A stretch of DNA of 64,000 bases from JAGOUU01 sp964387745 (GCA_964387745.1 CAYLXL010000003.1:1-64000), one strand, 5' to 3'. Counted from the stretch's first letter, positions 35,859 to 45,138 are shown. A program made the numbers and translations. The notes: generated by a model not told the origin, from the letters alone.

Positions 35859-37133
35859 ATGAATTCAAAATTCACCTACCGTGCTATTCTTTCTTCGCTT
35901 TTTGTTATGAGCTCCCTGGCTGTTGCTAATGAGGGTGTGCAGCAAGAATATTTGGTAGCACCAAAGTGTTTCATCAGTAATAATAATTTTACTCATGAAG
36001 AGCTTGCTTACAACAAAGAAAAAGATTTAGTGTTATTCTCGGTTGAACAAGCTTATTGGTGGGATCAATTAGCCGTCTTAAAGCAAGATAGACAAAATGT
36101 TTGTGGTAAATTTATAAACGTAAACTCTGACTTGAGTGACTTTTTAGATGCCAATGCGTTCTCTCGTTCAAAACAATCCACTTCAGCTCTTGATTTTGAT
36201 GGCTTCTTGCAGAGTTTTGTGGCGGATGAAACAGAATCACAGTTTACTAAACCAGCATCATTATTAGATCAAGAAGATGGTGATGAAAAAGTAGCACTTA
36301 TAGAAAAATTATTTAGTAGTATACAAAAAGATAGAGTTGCCAATAGCTTGGATGAATTCACAGGTCTTTTTAATCGTGGCGCTAACACACAGACGGGTGT
36401 AGAAGCTGCAGAAAAACTAAAAACTTGGATGGAAGATTTAAGGGCGGCTAATAATCTTACGGAAGAACAATTTTCGGTTGAGCTGGTAGCAACTAATCAG
36501 TATAGACAACCATCAGTTGTAGCAGTATTAGGTAAAGATTTACCTGGTGAAGCAATAGTACTAAGTGCACATTTAGATACATTAGGCGGTGGCAGAATGC
36601 CTGGTGCTGATGATAATGCTTCTGGTTCCATGGTTGTATTAGAAGCAGCTCGCGTGCTTTTAGAATCCAAACAGACATTTAATCGACCAATATACTTTAT
36701 GTGGTATGCAGCAGAAGAAATGGGGTTAGTAGGCTCTAAAGTTGTAGTTAAAGATGCAAAAGCTAAGGGGTTTAAAGTTGATTCGGTATTCCATATGGAT
36801 ATAGTTGGATATAGACCAGAAGACAAGAAAGATGATCCTACGTTCTGGTTCTTGCGAGATTATGTTAATAAAGACTTTACTGATTATTTAGCAGGGTTAA
36901 CTACTAAATACGTTAAAGTTCCTGTTAATTTTACAAGATGCGGTTATGCATGTAGTGATCATGCTAGTTGGACAAAAAGTGGCTATGTATCTGCAGCTGT
37001 GTTGAGCACGAGTTTCAGTGAGTTGAATCCTAATTTACATTCTGATCAAGATTCTGTGGATACGGTGAGTGTAGATGGAATGGTGAACTTTGCTAAGCTA
37101 TCGTTAGCTTATGTAGTAGATAAAGCATCTTAA
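35859..37133 (+). CDS. Secreted M28 family aminopeptidase
   Basis: 424 residues from the ATG at 35859, preceded by AAGGAG; a GTG two codons upstream is in frame but overlaps that ribosome site. Signal peptide about 1-25 (SSLFVMSSLAVANE). Zinc residues: SAHLDT, GADDNASG, then the catalytic EE in WYAAEEMG, HMDIVGY, and the late CSDHASW. Likely exported zinc aminopeptidase of the Vibrio/Legionella leucine aminopeptidase type. It cleaves N-terminal residues from peptides, possibly for nutrition in a host. Confidence 0.93.
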   Translation: MNSKFTYRAILSSLFVMSSLAVANEGVQQEYLVAPKCFISNNNFTHEELAYNKEKDLVLFSVEQAYWWDQLAVLKQDRQNVCGKFINVNSDLSDFLDANAFSRSKQSTSALDFDGFLQSFVADETESQFTKPASLLDQEDGDEKVALIEKLFSSIQKDRVANSLDEFTGLFNRGANTQTGVEAAEKLKTWMEDLRAANNLTEEQFSVELVATNQYRQPSVVAVLGKDLPGEAIVLSAHLDTLGGGRMPGADDNASGSMVVLEAARVLLESKQTFNRPIYFMWYAAEEMGLVGSKVVVKDAKAKGFKVDSVFHMDIVGYRPEDKKDDPTFWFLRDYVNKDFTDYLAGLTTKYVKVPVNFTRCGYACSDHASWTKSGYVSAAVLSTSFSELNPNLHSDQDSVDTVSVDGMVNFAKLSLAYVVDKAS

Positions 37134-37147
37134 ATCTATAAATGAAA

Positions 37148-37167
37148 GGGCGAACGTCTGTTCGCCC
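37148..37167. terminator. Hairpin between convergent peptidase and dsbA-like genes
   Basis: GGGCGAAC, loop GTCT, GTTCGCCC: perfect 8-bp stem ten bases before the dsbA-like gene end. Confidence 0.65.
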
Positions 37168-37176
37168 ATAATGAGA

Positions 37177-37986
37177 TTAAGCCACTTTCTTACAGCTAGT
37201 CTTACCCTTAGCTAATGCTTTTATAATCTCAATGAAGTTATCTAGCGTCTGAGCCTGGCTTATTGTAACTACGTATTGATTATTAATCACAACACTAGGA
37301 GAAGACTCTAAACCATACTTAGCAAACATTTCCATACTTCTGTTCATTTTTAAATTCAAAGCAGATGAATTTAAAATATTCATATAGTTTTCAAGCGTAA
37401 CTTTTTTAGCAAGTTCTGGATTTCCTCGAAGCTCACCTTTGATAAAAGTTTCAACTTCGTTTACGCTAACTGGTACCATAGGATTAGAACGAGTTTGTAC
37501 CCATTCAAACACTTTGCTATGGAGATCTTCAGTGATACCAAGTTCTTCATTAGTAAAATAAATCTTAGCAAGTAGATCCCAACCAGAATGAAATATAACT
37601 GGCACGCGTTTAAATTGTATATCTTTAGACTTAGTGCTTTTCCATTCTTCGAATTTCTTCTCAGCCATATAGCATCCTGGGCAGCCATAGCTAAAGAATT
37701 CAACTACAGTAGGGCCTTCACATAAATTGGTTTTCAGATAAAATTCTTCGATGTTGTCATCGTTTTTTGCGCTAATGGGTATAGCTTTATAATCGCGATT
37801 GAAAATAACACTCGAGGCTTGGTTGGTACCAGTTACAGGATTAGAAGTGTTTGGTGTTGATAAAGAGGTGGGAGGATTACCTGCTGCTGGTTTGGGATCA
37901 GAGCCTGCGGCAAAAAAATTGTAACTAGTTAATGTAATAGCTGCTAGACTTAAACCTACAAGTATAGATTTGGCATGCATATTCAT
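37177..37986 (-). CDS. DsbA-like thiol:disulfide oxidoreductase
   Basis: About 269 residues; three ATGs (37989, 37986, 37980) follow AAGGAG, and 37986 has the best spacing. An N-terminal hydrophobic segment serves as signal or anchor, then a proline/asparagine/threonine-rich linker. The thioredoxin fold carries CPGC in FFSYGCPGCYMAEKKFEEW, and the cis-proline region is SSPSVVINNQY. The dithiol CPGC differs from E. coli CPHC. Introduces disulfides in periplasmic proteins. In Pseudomonas, dsbA, cytochrome c4 and engB are also neighbours of polA, which supports the call. Confidence 0.92.
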   Translation of the reverse strand: MNMHAKSILVGLSLAAITLTSYNFFAAGSDPKPAAGNPPTSLSTPNTSNPVTGTNQASSVIFNRDYKAIPISAKNDDNIEEFYLKTNLCEGPTVVEFFSYGCPGCYMAEKKFEEWKSTKSKDIQFKRVPVIFHSGWDLLAKIYFTNEELGITEDLHSKVFEWVQTRSNPMVPVSVNEVETFIKGELRGNPELAKKVTLENYMNILNSSALNLKMNRSMEMFAKYGLESSPSVVINNQYVVTISQAQTLDNFIEIIKALAKGKTSCKKVA

Positions 37987-38024
37987 CATCACTCCTTTTT
38001 AATAAATATCATTTATATATATTT

Positions 38025-38256
38025 AATATGAGTAAGTGTTCAGCTTACAGATAATGAACAGAGTGATCTTCCCCTCCAGGGGAAGTACCTTTTGCGTAGC
38101 AAAAGGGGATGGGGTTGCCTAAACATAGCACGACTTAATTTTAATAAGGTTGTGCAAAACTCAAACCAACCCCTTCCCCCTCGTTGCACTCGGGTACTTC
38201 CCCTGAAGGGGAAGATCCTTTGCTCGCTATCTGTATAGTGAACACTTACTAATATG
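38025..38256. repeat. About 230-bp imperfect hairpin repeat
   Basis: Left arm about 38025-38117, right arm about 38165-38256. Matching blocks include AGTAAGTGTTCA with TGAACACTTACT, GATCTTCCCCT with AGGGGAAGATC, and GGGGTTG with CAACCCC. The arms also hold local hairpins such as CCTTTTGC-GTA-GCAAAAGG. The centre of about 47 bases is itself partly self-complementary. It is GC-richer than its surroundings, carries no reading frame, and fills the spacer between cytochrome c4 and dsbA. Probably a MITE-like or palindromic repeat. Confidence 0.75.
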
Positions 38257-38339
38257 AATTAATAGTAAGTATATCTTAATGAATAAATTGAGATTTATCC
38301 ATTAGGATTTTTAGGATTTGATGAATGTTATGATAAAAC

Positions 38340-39005
38340 TTAATTATGCAAGCCTGTTGCAAAATTAGCAACAGCGGCCATATCATTATCATCTAACTTT
38401 TTGGCAAGAGCCTGCATCATATCATTTAGTCGCTCGTCATTTTTGAATGCCATAAGTTGAGCTTTGATATATTCAGGCTGTTGACCAGATAATCTAGGGA
38501 ACACGGCTTGTAGATTACCATTACCAGTAGGGCTATGGCAGGCTGCACAAGCTGGAATTCCGCGTTCGATATCGCCACCCAAATAAAGCTTTCTGCCAAG
38601 CTCGTAGCCTTGAGCAGTACTTTCGCCTACAGTTGGTTTTTGTGAGCTGTAGTATGCAGCTAAATCTTCTAAATCTTGTTGCGTTAATTTTGCTACTTGG
38701 GCATTCATAATCCCTGCCGTAGCAGATTTATTAGTGGCTTTTTCGCTCTCAGGGGTACTCAGAGCTTGATAGGCGATAAGGCTTTTTAATAAATAGTTTT
38801 CGTGTTGGCCAGCAATTTTTGGATATGTTTGCAAAATGCTGTTACCATCAGGTCCATGGCATGTAGCACAAGTTGTTGATTTAGCTTTGCCAGCCTCTAT
38901 GTTGCCTGCAGCTAGGCTTATGTTACTTAATAATGTACAGGATAAAACACCTATAACTGTAAAAATATGTTGGATAGTGTTATAATTTCGATTCTTAACT
39001 GCCAT
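38340..39005 (-). CDS. Cytochrome c4-type dihaem protein
   Basis: 221 residues from the ATG at 39003-39005; longer in-frame starts upstream would bury the signal peptide. The signal covers about residues 12-34 (ends NISLAAG). Two haem sites, CATCHGPDGN and CAACHSPTGN, lie in two similar halves, with methionines for axial ligation. Periplasmic electron donor to terminal oxidases. Position next to engB and polA matches Pseudomonas. Confidence 0.93.
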   Translation of the reverse strand: MAVKNRNYNTIQHIFTVIGVLSCTLLSNISLAAGNIEAGKAKSTTCATCHGPDGNSILQTYPKIAGQHENYLLKSLIAYQALSTPESEKATNKSATAGIMNAQVAKLTQQDLEDLAAYYSSQKPTVGESTAQGYELGRKLYLGGDIERGIPACAACHSPTGNGNLQAVFPRLSGQQPEYIKAQLMAFKNDERLNDMMQALAKKLDDNDMAAVANFATGLHN

Positions 39006-39101
39006 GGTTACATCACCACTTAATATGTAAATATAGTGTAAAATACAGCTTATAAAAATAACACAACTCACCATATTTTGTAAATTATATTATAAACGAA
39101 A

Positions 39102-39707
39102 ATGAATATATCAGAAATAAATTTCAATCAAGCTAAGTTTTTATTAAGCGCAGCTAAATTAATTCATCTGCCTAAAGACACCGGGGCCGAAGTTGCTTTC
39201 ATAGGGCGTTCCAATGCTGGCAAATCAAGTGCGCTTAATGCACTTACTAATCAGAAACGACTAGCTAGAACAAGTAAAACTCCAGGGCGTACACAATTAT
39301 TAAATGTATTTACTCTGAATGTTGATGATCGTCGGTTAATTGATCTACCAGGTTACGGCTATGCAAAAGTTCCTGAAGAAATTAAAAAAGATTGGTCACA
39401 GGTTTTAGATCAATACTTAAGACAACGAAAAAGTTTAAAGGGCCTAGTGTTAGTCATGGACAGCCGTCACCCGTTACAAGATTCAGACTGGGAGTTTTTA
39501 CATTGGACCGAAGCCTGTAACATAGATACTCATATTATTCTGACTAAAGCTGATAAGCTACGCTATGGTCAGCAGAAGAATACTTTGTTAGGTGCTATCA
39601 AAGAGACTAAAAAATTATCTAATAATGTAACTGTGCAGTTATTTTCGGCTGACAGTAAGCAAGGCGTGGAAGAACTACAGCAGAAATTATTACAATGGTT
39701 AAACTGA
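39102..39707 (+). CDS. engB: Ribosome biogenesis GTPase EngB/YihA
   Basis: 201 residues. Essential GTPase in large-subunit assembly. G1 IGRSNAGKSS, switch KTPGRTQLLN, G3 DLPGYGYAKV and G4 LTKADK are all present. ATG at 39102. Followed by a very strong hairpin that overlaps its stop codon. Confidence 0.96.
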   Translation: MNISEINFNQAKFLLSAAKLIHLPKDTGAEVAFIGRSNAGKSSALNALTNQKRLARTSKTPGRTQLLNVFTLNVDDRRLIDLPGYGYAKVPEEIKKDWSQVLDQYLRQRKSLKGLVLVMDSRHPLQDSDWEFLHWTEACNIDTHIILTKADKLRYGQQKNTLLGAIKETKKLSNNVTVQLFSADSKQGVEELQQKLLQWLN

Positions 39708-39740
39708 TAAGATATTTGTTGAGCAACAAATATCTTATCA
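39705..39740. terminator. 17-bp perfect hairpin after engB
   Basis: TGATAAGATATTTGTTG pairs perfectly with its complement around the dinucleotide AG, beginning in the engB stop codon. AGTATTTTT follows on the plus strand, so it terminates engB and may serve the converging lectin gene. Confidence 0.8.
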
Positions 39741-39747
39741 AGTATTT

Positions 39748-40704
39748 TTATTGACAATCGGTGAACTCGTATTGAGGTCTCACGGTTGTAGTGTTAGCCC
39801 TCCACGAGTATCTCTCAATGTTCTTGCCTATACTCAAACTACCTTCATTTGATACATACGCAATGTTTGGTTCTTCTGGGCCCTTGGTTTCCATACCTCG
39901 GTTAAAGTCTCTCATAGCCTGTTCTAAGATGCTTTTAGAAGTGCGACTTGACCACATTGGGTCGGAATTTCTGTGTCTGTACAACACTAAATTTCCATCA
40001 TCTTGCATGACTAAATTAGTTTTGCTATTTGTAGTAAAAGTCTTCATAGAACACCAAATGAAGTTCTCTTTATCCTTTTCTAAGGCAGAATATATACACA
40101 AATTCCCGTCGCTCTGTAACTTGAGTTTGAATTTTTTATTTTGAGAGCACATAAATCTATTTACAAACAATTTTTTGTGCTCTGGCAAAAAAGTCCGTTT
40201 GATTTCTGCAGAGTGTTTAGGGTAAAAAATGTTCTTGCACGCAGTTGTGTAATCGTATCTCCATTTTGAGTCCCCAAACTTACACTCTCCATAAGTTTTT
40301 TCACAACGAGGCTTACCATTAGGGAGCTTGCTATTAGGGTCGTCAGTCACATAATATCTAAAATCTATTGTGCCTGTAAAAGTCCCGGTTCCATTTTTAA
40401 GAGTTTCAAAAAAATCTCTTTTGCCGTTAATAAAATTGATTTCTACAACACGGTATCCAGATCCATCAAGACGGCTGCTATTGCAAGTATCACTTATACA
40501 ATCTTCTCGACATGCAAAGTAAAATTGATTACAGGTAAAAGGTGTTTTATCGTCGCTTTTAGTGATTACTCTGTCCATTTTCAACTCATCATGGTAATCG
40601 CAATGATAATAATTGTTGTAAAATTCGCTCGCAAAAGTATTATACGTTGTAGTTATAAAGACTAGCAGTAATAAATGGAGGTGAAGCGCATGAGTTTTAT
40701 TCAT
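39748..40704 (-). CDS. Secreted protein with bulb-type (mannose-binding) lectin domain
   Basis: 318 residues. Signal peptide about 1-25 (LLLLVFITTTYNTFAS). A cysteine-rich region (about 35-160, ten or more cysteines) precedes a bulb-type lectin domain from about 180. The mannose-binding pattern QxDxNxVxY is met at about 197-205 (QSDGNLCIY, one deviation) and 234-242 (QDDGNLVLY, exact). A degenerate third copy (SNEGSLSIG) lies near 285, and each repeat ends in a W-x-x-(S/N) motif (IWCS, MWSS, SWRAN). This is the three-part beta-prism II layout. Likely exported, binding mannose glycans of hosts or competitors. The N-terminal half is not recognised. Confidence 0.85.
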   Translation of the reverse strand: MNKTHALHLHLLLLVFITTTYNTFASEFYNNYYHCDYHDELKMDRVITKSDDKTPFTCNQFYFACREDCISDTCNSSRLDGSGYRVVEINFINGKRDFFETLKNGTGTFTGTIDFRYYVTDDPNSKLPNGKPRCEKTYGECKFGDSKWRYDYTTACKNIFYPKHSAEIKRTFLPEHKKLFVNRFMCSQNKKFKLKLQSDGNLCIYSALEKDKENFIWCSMKTFTTNSKTNLVMQDDGNLVLYRHRNSDPMWSSRTSKSILEQAMRDFNRGMETKGPEEPNIAYVSNEGSLSIGKNIERYSWRANTTTVRPQYEFTDCQ

Positions 40705-40901
40705 TCGGATAACTCTTTTTGGTTTGGCTATAAATGTAAGATATATACATATTATCGTAGTATAATTTTCCTTAATCTATAAGGCATAATGACTTAATTG
40801 ATTGCCAGCGTTCTCTCAAAAGTGAGTTAGCAATGTTGCAAGAAAGCTATAATGGAAATAAATATATTAGTTAACTGCGACGAGTTTATAGCTAATTACT
40901 G

Positions 40902-43670
40902 TTAATGCGCTTCATCCCAATTTTTACCCACATTACTAGAGACTTTCAGAGGAACATCAAGTTTTGCAGCACTTTGCATAGCATCGACCATTAGAGCTTT
41001 TGCGGGATCAATATAATCTTGGTGTACTTCTAAAATTAATTCGTCATGTACCTGTAAGATTAACTTAGCATGGTTATGAAGTTTTTGTTGGGTTAAGGCT
41101 TTGTCGACATTAATCATCGCTAGTTTGATGATATCAGCAGCGGTGCCTTGCATGGGTGCGTTGATAGCAACTCGTTCTATGGCTTTTCTGCGCATAACAT
41201 TTTTACTATTTATCTCGGGTAAATATAATCTTCGGCCAAATAGGGTTTCTACATAGCCTTGGTTTTTTGCTAACTGTTTAGTGTCATCCATGTATTTTTT
41301 GACACCTGGGTATCTAGTAAAATATAACTCAATATATTGTTGTGCAGATGTGTTATCTATACTTAATTGTTTAGCTAGTCCAAACGCGCTCATACCATAG
41401 ATTAAGCCAAAGTTAATAGCCTTGGCATATCTACGATGTTCGTTGGTTACATCATTGGGATTAATTTTGAAAATTTCTGCTGCTGTAAAATTATGGATAT
41501 CTTGGTCTTTATTAAAAGCATTTAATAAGTTTTGATCTTTTGATAAGTGTGCCATGATTCTTAATTCAATTTGTGAATAATCACAAGAAATTAATACATG
41601 ATCTTTAGGGGCAATAAACGCCTGACGGATCCTACGTCCTTCACTAGTTTTAATGGGAATGTTTTGTAGATTTGGATTAGTTGATGATAATCTACCTGTT
41701 GCTGTGATAGCTTGTTGGAAACAAGTGTGGATCCGGCCTGTCGAGGGATTGATTTGTAAGGGCAAGCTATAGGTATAAGTTGACGTTAATTTACTTAGCC
41801 CACGGTATCTTAAGATATCAGTTACAATTGGGAAGTCTAAAGCTAAATCTTGTAACACTGATTCTGATGTAGACGGTTGACCGGTCGGTGTTTTTTCAAA
41901 GACAGGAAGATTTAGTTTTTGATATAAAACTTCTTGTAGTTGTTTAGGGGAGTCAATATTGAACACCTCGCCAGAAGTTTTAAAGATATTATTTGATAAT
42001 TGTTCTAGAGTTATTTCTATTTCTTTGCTTTGTACGGTTAATAATTCAGCATCGATTAAAACACCTGCGCACTCCATTTCTGATAATATATTAACTAGAG
42101 GGATCTCTATGTCATTGTAGACTTTTAATAGCTTTGGATCTTGCTTGAGTGCGCTATGAAAATGATTATGTACTTGATGTAGCGCAGCAATGTCTTCACA
42201 AGAGTATTTGCCAGCCACGTTTAAATCAACTTCATCAAAATTGATTTGTTTTGCGCCTTTGCCTGCTACATCTTCATAGCTAGTTTTAAGATTATTAAAA
42301 ATACGAAAAAATAATGTGTCTACATCATGTTTATTAGCAGTGCTATTATAAACATAAGATTCAAGGCTAACATCATGATAAGGTTCTGCTACCGTAATAT
42401 TGTATCTTGCTAAAATATTTTTTTGATGTTTAATGTTTTGCGAAATCTTAGTTACATAGGCAGAATTAAAATAATCTTTAAACTTAGATAGAACATAATC
42501 TGGTTCTAATTGATTAGAACTTATATTTTTGGTTTCATTATCTTTATGTGCCAGAGGAATGTAATAAGATTTACTGTTGGATTCGATTGCTAATCCTGTG
42601 ATGGTCGTATTTATATTATGCGGATCGCCCAAGTTGTTTGTTTTTACATCAAAACAAAAGTATTGAGACTCTGTGATAATATTAAGCAAATTGTCTAGTT
42701 CAGAATTGTTTACTATAAGATTATAATCTGCAGTCTTATCTTGACTACTGCAGTTTTGTTCAGCATGTTTAGCATTTGCTGTTGATAGGCCATTCGCTTG
42801 GGGCGCTGGACCGTTTTTTAATTCATCATTCAACCAAGATCTGAACCCTAAAGTTTCTAATAATGTGATCAAGGGTTGGTGTGCTGTAGGCTTTTTTTTT
42901 AAATCACTTAAAGTATATTCTAAAGCTACATCTGTTTTTAAAGTTACTAATTGCTTGGACATTGGTAGAAAGTCTACGCTGTTGCATAAGCTTATCCCGG
43001 CTTTATTTTTGATTTGAGAGCGATTAGCAATAATATTTTCCAAGCTGCCATAATCGTTGAGCCATTTTATGGCTGTTTTAGGTCCAACACCTGGAACTCC
43101 AGGGACATTATCACTTTTGTCGCCAATTAAAGCTAAATAGTCAACTATCATATGGCTAGGTACACCAAATTTTTTTAGTACGCCAGCCTCATCATACATG
43201 GTCTTAGTCATGTCATTGTAAATTTTGATGTGTGAATTTACTAACTGCATCATGTCTTTATCTATTGTAGAGATATGTGTATGCCAGTTTTGTTGCTCTG
43301 CCTGTTTAGCAAATGTCGCTATCACGTCATCTGCTTCAACCCCTGAAATACTAATAAGCGGGATCCCCATCGCTTGAATTAACCGATGCAGTGGTTCGAT
43401 TTGTACACGTAGATCATCAGGCATCGGCGGTCTGTGAGACTTATATTCTTCGTATAATTCATGGCGAAAATTTTTACCTTTGGCATCAAAAATGACAGCT
43501 ATATACTCTGGCTTATTATCTAAAAGTAATTTTCTGATCATACTAGCGACACCAAATACGGCACCTGTTGGTTCACCATGACTATTAGTCAGAGGTGGCA
43601 AAGCATGATAGGCGCGATATAAATAAGAAGAGCCATCGACCAGGTACAGGGTAGGAGTTGTTTGTGACAT
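40902..43670 (-). CDS. polA: DNA polymerase I with degenerate 3'-5' exonuclease site
   Basis: 922 residues. The 5' nuclease domain (about 1-290) starts YLVDGSSYLYRAYHALPP and has GDKSDNVPGVPGVGPKTA. The polymerase domain has SCDYSQIELRIMAHLS, RYAKAINFGLIYGMSA and VHDELILE, so polymerase activity should be intact. In the middle domain the first exonuclease motif reads FDVKTN (340-345) instead of FDTETD, so the Glu357 equivalent is Lys343. The Asp424 equivalent is Gln416 (NIKHQKNIL). Asp355 and Asp501 equivalents (Asp341, Asp493 in YSCED) remain. Proofreading is therefore probably lost. ATG at 43668-43670. Confidence 0.97.
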   Translation of the reverse strand: MSQTTPTLYLVDGSSYLYRAYHALPPLTNSHGEPTGAVFGVASMIRKLLLDNKPEYIAVIFDAKGKNFRHELYEEYKSHRPPMPDDLRVQIEPLHRLIQAMGIPLISISGVEADDVIATFAKQAEQQNWHTHISTIDKDMMQLVNSHIKIYNDMTKTMYDEAGVLKKFGVPSHMIVDYLALIGDKSDNVPGVPGVGPKTAIKWLNDYGSLENIIANRSQIKNKAGISLCNSVDFLPMSKQLVTLKTDVALEYTLSDLKKKPTAHQPLITLLETLGFRSWLNDELKNGPAPQANGLSTANAKHAEQNCSSQDKTADYNLIVNNSELDNLLNIITESQYFCFDVKTNNLGDPHNINTTITGLAIESNSKSYYIPLAHKDNETKNISSNQLEPDYVLSKFKDYFNSAYVTKISQNIKHQKNILARYNITVAEPYHDVSLESYVYNSTANKHDVDTLFFRIFNNLKTSYEDVAGKGAKQINFDEVDLNVAGKYSCEDIAALHQVHNHFHSALKQDPKLLKVYNDIEIPLVNILSEMECAGVLIDAELLTVQSKEIEITLEQLSNNIFKTSGEVFNIDSPKQLQEVLYQKLNLPVFEKTPTGQPSTSESVLQDLALDFPIVTDILRYRGLSKLTSTYTYSLPLQINPSTGRIHTCFQQAITATGRLSSTNPNLQNIPIKTSEGRRIRQAFIAPKDHVLISCDYSQIELRIMAHLSKDQNLLNAFNKDQDIHNFTAAEIFKINPNDVTNEHRRYAKAINFGLIYGMSAFGLAKQLSIDNTSAQQYIELYFTRYPGVKKYMDDTKQLAKNQGYVETLFGRRLYLPEINSKNVMRRKAIERVAINAPMQGTAADIIKLAMINVDKALTQQKLHNHAKLILQVHDELILEVHQDYIDPAKALMVDAMQSAAKLDVPLKVSSNVGKNWDEAH

Positions 43671-43770
43671 AAATTATTAAAAATAATTACTAAAAGATTG
43701 TTTATTTTTCTTGGAGCCTAAATAATGTTAAAGATAAGGATAACATTTATTATTATTAATATAAAATTTT

Positions 43771-44805
43771 ATGGCTGTTTATACTCTAATCAATAAGCAT
43801 CAACTCGAATCATTATTAGCTTATTATAATTTAGGCGAATTAATAGAATATACTCCGGTGGCAGCTGGGACTACTAACAGCAATTATAAAGTAGTTTTAA
43901 AAAACAATAACAATACTTCTAGTTATATACTCACTATTCTCGAACAGAATCTATCTAAAGCTGAATTAGATTTTTGTGTTAATTACTCACAGTATTTATC
44001 TGATCTAGGGATTAAAGCAGTAGCGCCGCTTAGAAATCGTAATGGTGCAAGTATTGTTCAGTTTTTAGACAAAATAGCTATGCTAACACCGTTTGTTACG
44101 GGTAATGCAATAATTTCTAATTCTGCAAATATAGCTGTTGAGCATTGTAACGAAATTGCCACAACTGTTGCTAAAATGCATCTTGCAAGTCGTCAATTTA
44201 AACAGGCGCGCAAAAATCCCGCAGGCTTAACTTGGTGCATCAATGTGTTTAAACAAATTGATAATTTGTTATCGCCTGATCATTATTTATTAATAAAAGA
44301 TGAAATAGAATATTTAATTATTACCAATGATTTGATTATCGAACAGAGTGCAGATTATATTCAAAATATTACTGGTGCAATTCATGCGGATTTATTTTGT
44401 GATAACACCATATTCATGCATAATAAATTGGCAGGAGTCATTGATTTCTATTATGCGTGCACTGACTATTATTTGTATGATCTTGCTATTGTAGTGAATG
44501 ATTGGACACTTGATTATAATAAGAAAGGTGTTGTTTGTATGGATAGATACAATAGCCTTATTGACAGTTATTTATTAGAGCTTAATAAGAATTACGATCT
44601 TTATACCAATTTGGTTCATAGTATAAATGATATTGAGGATTATTGGCAGATTATGCTACGGCGCGCGTCTTTACGTTTTTGGCTGTTGCGTTTATTAGCT
44701 TTTTGCATCCCTAAAGGCAGCACGGTAAAAACGATCAAAGATCCCAAAGAATTTGAGATGAAATTATTATTTCACAGAGAAAATAAATTAGAATTTGTTG
44801 TGTGA
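43771..44805 (+). CDS. thrB: Homoserine kinase, type II (APH-like fold)
   Basis: 344 residues. Phosphorylates homoserine in threonine synthesis. Start MAVYTLINKHQLESLLAYYNLGEL and the motif GTTNSNYKV match the Pseudomonas ThrB family; the kinase site is GAIHADLFCDNTIF with IDFYYACTDYYLYDLAI. The C-terminal RASLRFWLLRLLAF is also conserved. Adjacent and divergent to polA, as in Pseudomonas, which favours homoserine over other APH substrates. Confidence 0.9.
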   Translation: MAVYTLINKHQLESLLAYYNLGELIEYTPVAAGTTNSNYKVVLKNNNNTSSYILTILEQNLSKAELDFCVNYSQYLSDLGIKAVAPLRNRNGASIVQFLDKIAMLTPFVTGNAIISNSANIAVEHCNEIATTVAKMHLASRQFKQARKNPAGLTWCINVFKQIDNLLSPDHYLLIKDEIEYLIITNDLIIEQSADYIQNITGAIHADLFCDNTIFMHNKLAGVIDFYYACTDYYLYDLAIVVNDWTLDYNKKGVVCMDRYNSLIDSYLLELNKNYDLYTNLVHSINDIEDYWQIMLRRASLRFWLLRLLAFCIPKGSTVKTIKDPKEFEMKLLFHRENKLEFVV

Positions 44806-44830
44806 TTTTTGTCATTCCAAGTTTGAATTT

Positions 44831-44900
44831 TGTCATTCCGAGCTTTGCGAGGAATCTCATATTTAAAAAAAGAGATCCTTCGCTAACGCTCTGGATGACA
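44831..44900. mobile_element. Intergenic palindromic element related to the rsmG insert
   Basis: 70 bases from TGTCATTCCGAGC to GCTCTGGATGACA (11 of 13 pair), with inner arms GAGGAATCTC and GAGATCC around an A-rich centre. A partial copy of its left end, TTGTCATTCCAAG, precedes it at about 44810. End sequences and internal GATC blocks match the element in rsmG. Confidence 0.7.
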
Positions 44901-44910
44901 AGATGCTAGT

Positions 44911-45138
44911 TTAGTGATTTCTTGAAGTTGCAGCTGATCCAACCCCAGCACCTATCGCACCGCCAACAATAGCGCCCGTAGAATCGCCGGTTATAGCATG
45001 CCCAACTAGCCCGCCCACAGCAGCGCCGCCTGCGGTACCCATGATTTGATTATCCCGATAAGGATTACCTGTGCAGCTTGTCAACAGAATTAATAAGCTA
45101 CAAGTTAAAAGACCAGTAGATAAGTTTTTGATATGCAT
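44911..45138 (-). CDS. Glycine-zipper lipoprotein
   Basis: 75 residues. Lipoprotein signal with lipobox LTSC at about 19-22. The rest is dominated by a glycine zipper (GTAGGAAVGGLVGHA, GAIVGGAIGAGVG), as in small outer-membrane lipoproteins of the SlyB/OsmB kind. Precise role unknown. Monocistronic. Confidence 0.85.
   Translation of the reverse strand: MHIKNLSTGLLTCSLLILLTSCTGNPYRDNQIMGTAGGAAVGGLVGHAITGDSTGAIVGGAIGAGVGSAATSRNH

Noticed and set aside
39006..39074. Longer N-terminus for cytochrome c4
   Set aside because: The extension would place a second hydrophobic stretch ahead of a normal signal peptide. The ATG at 39005 gives the usual precursor.
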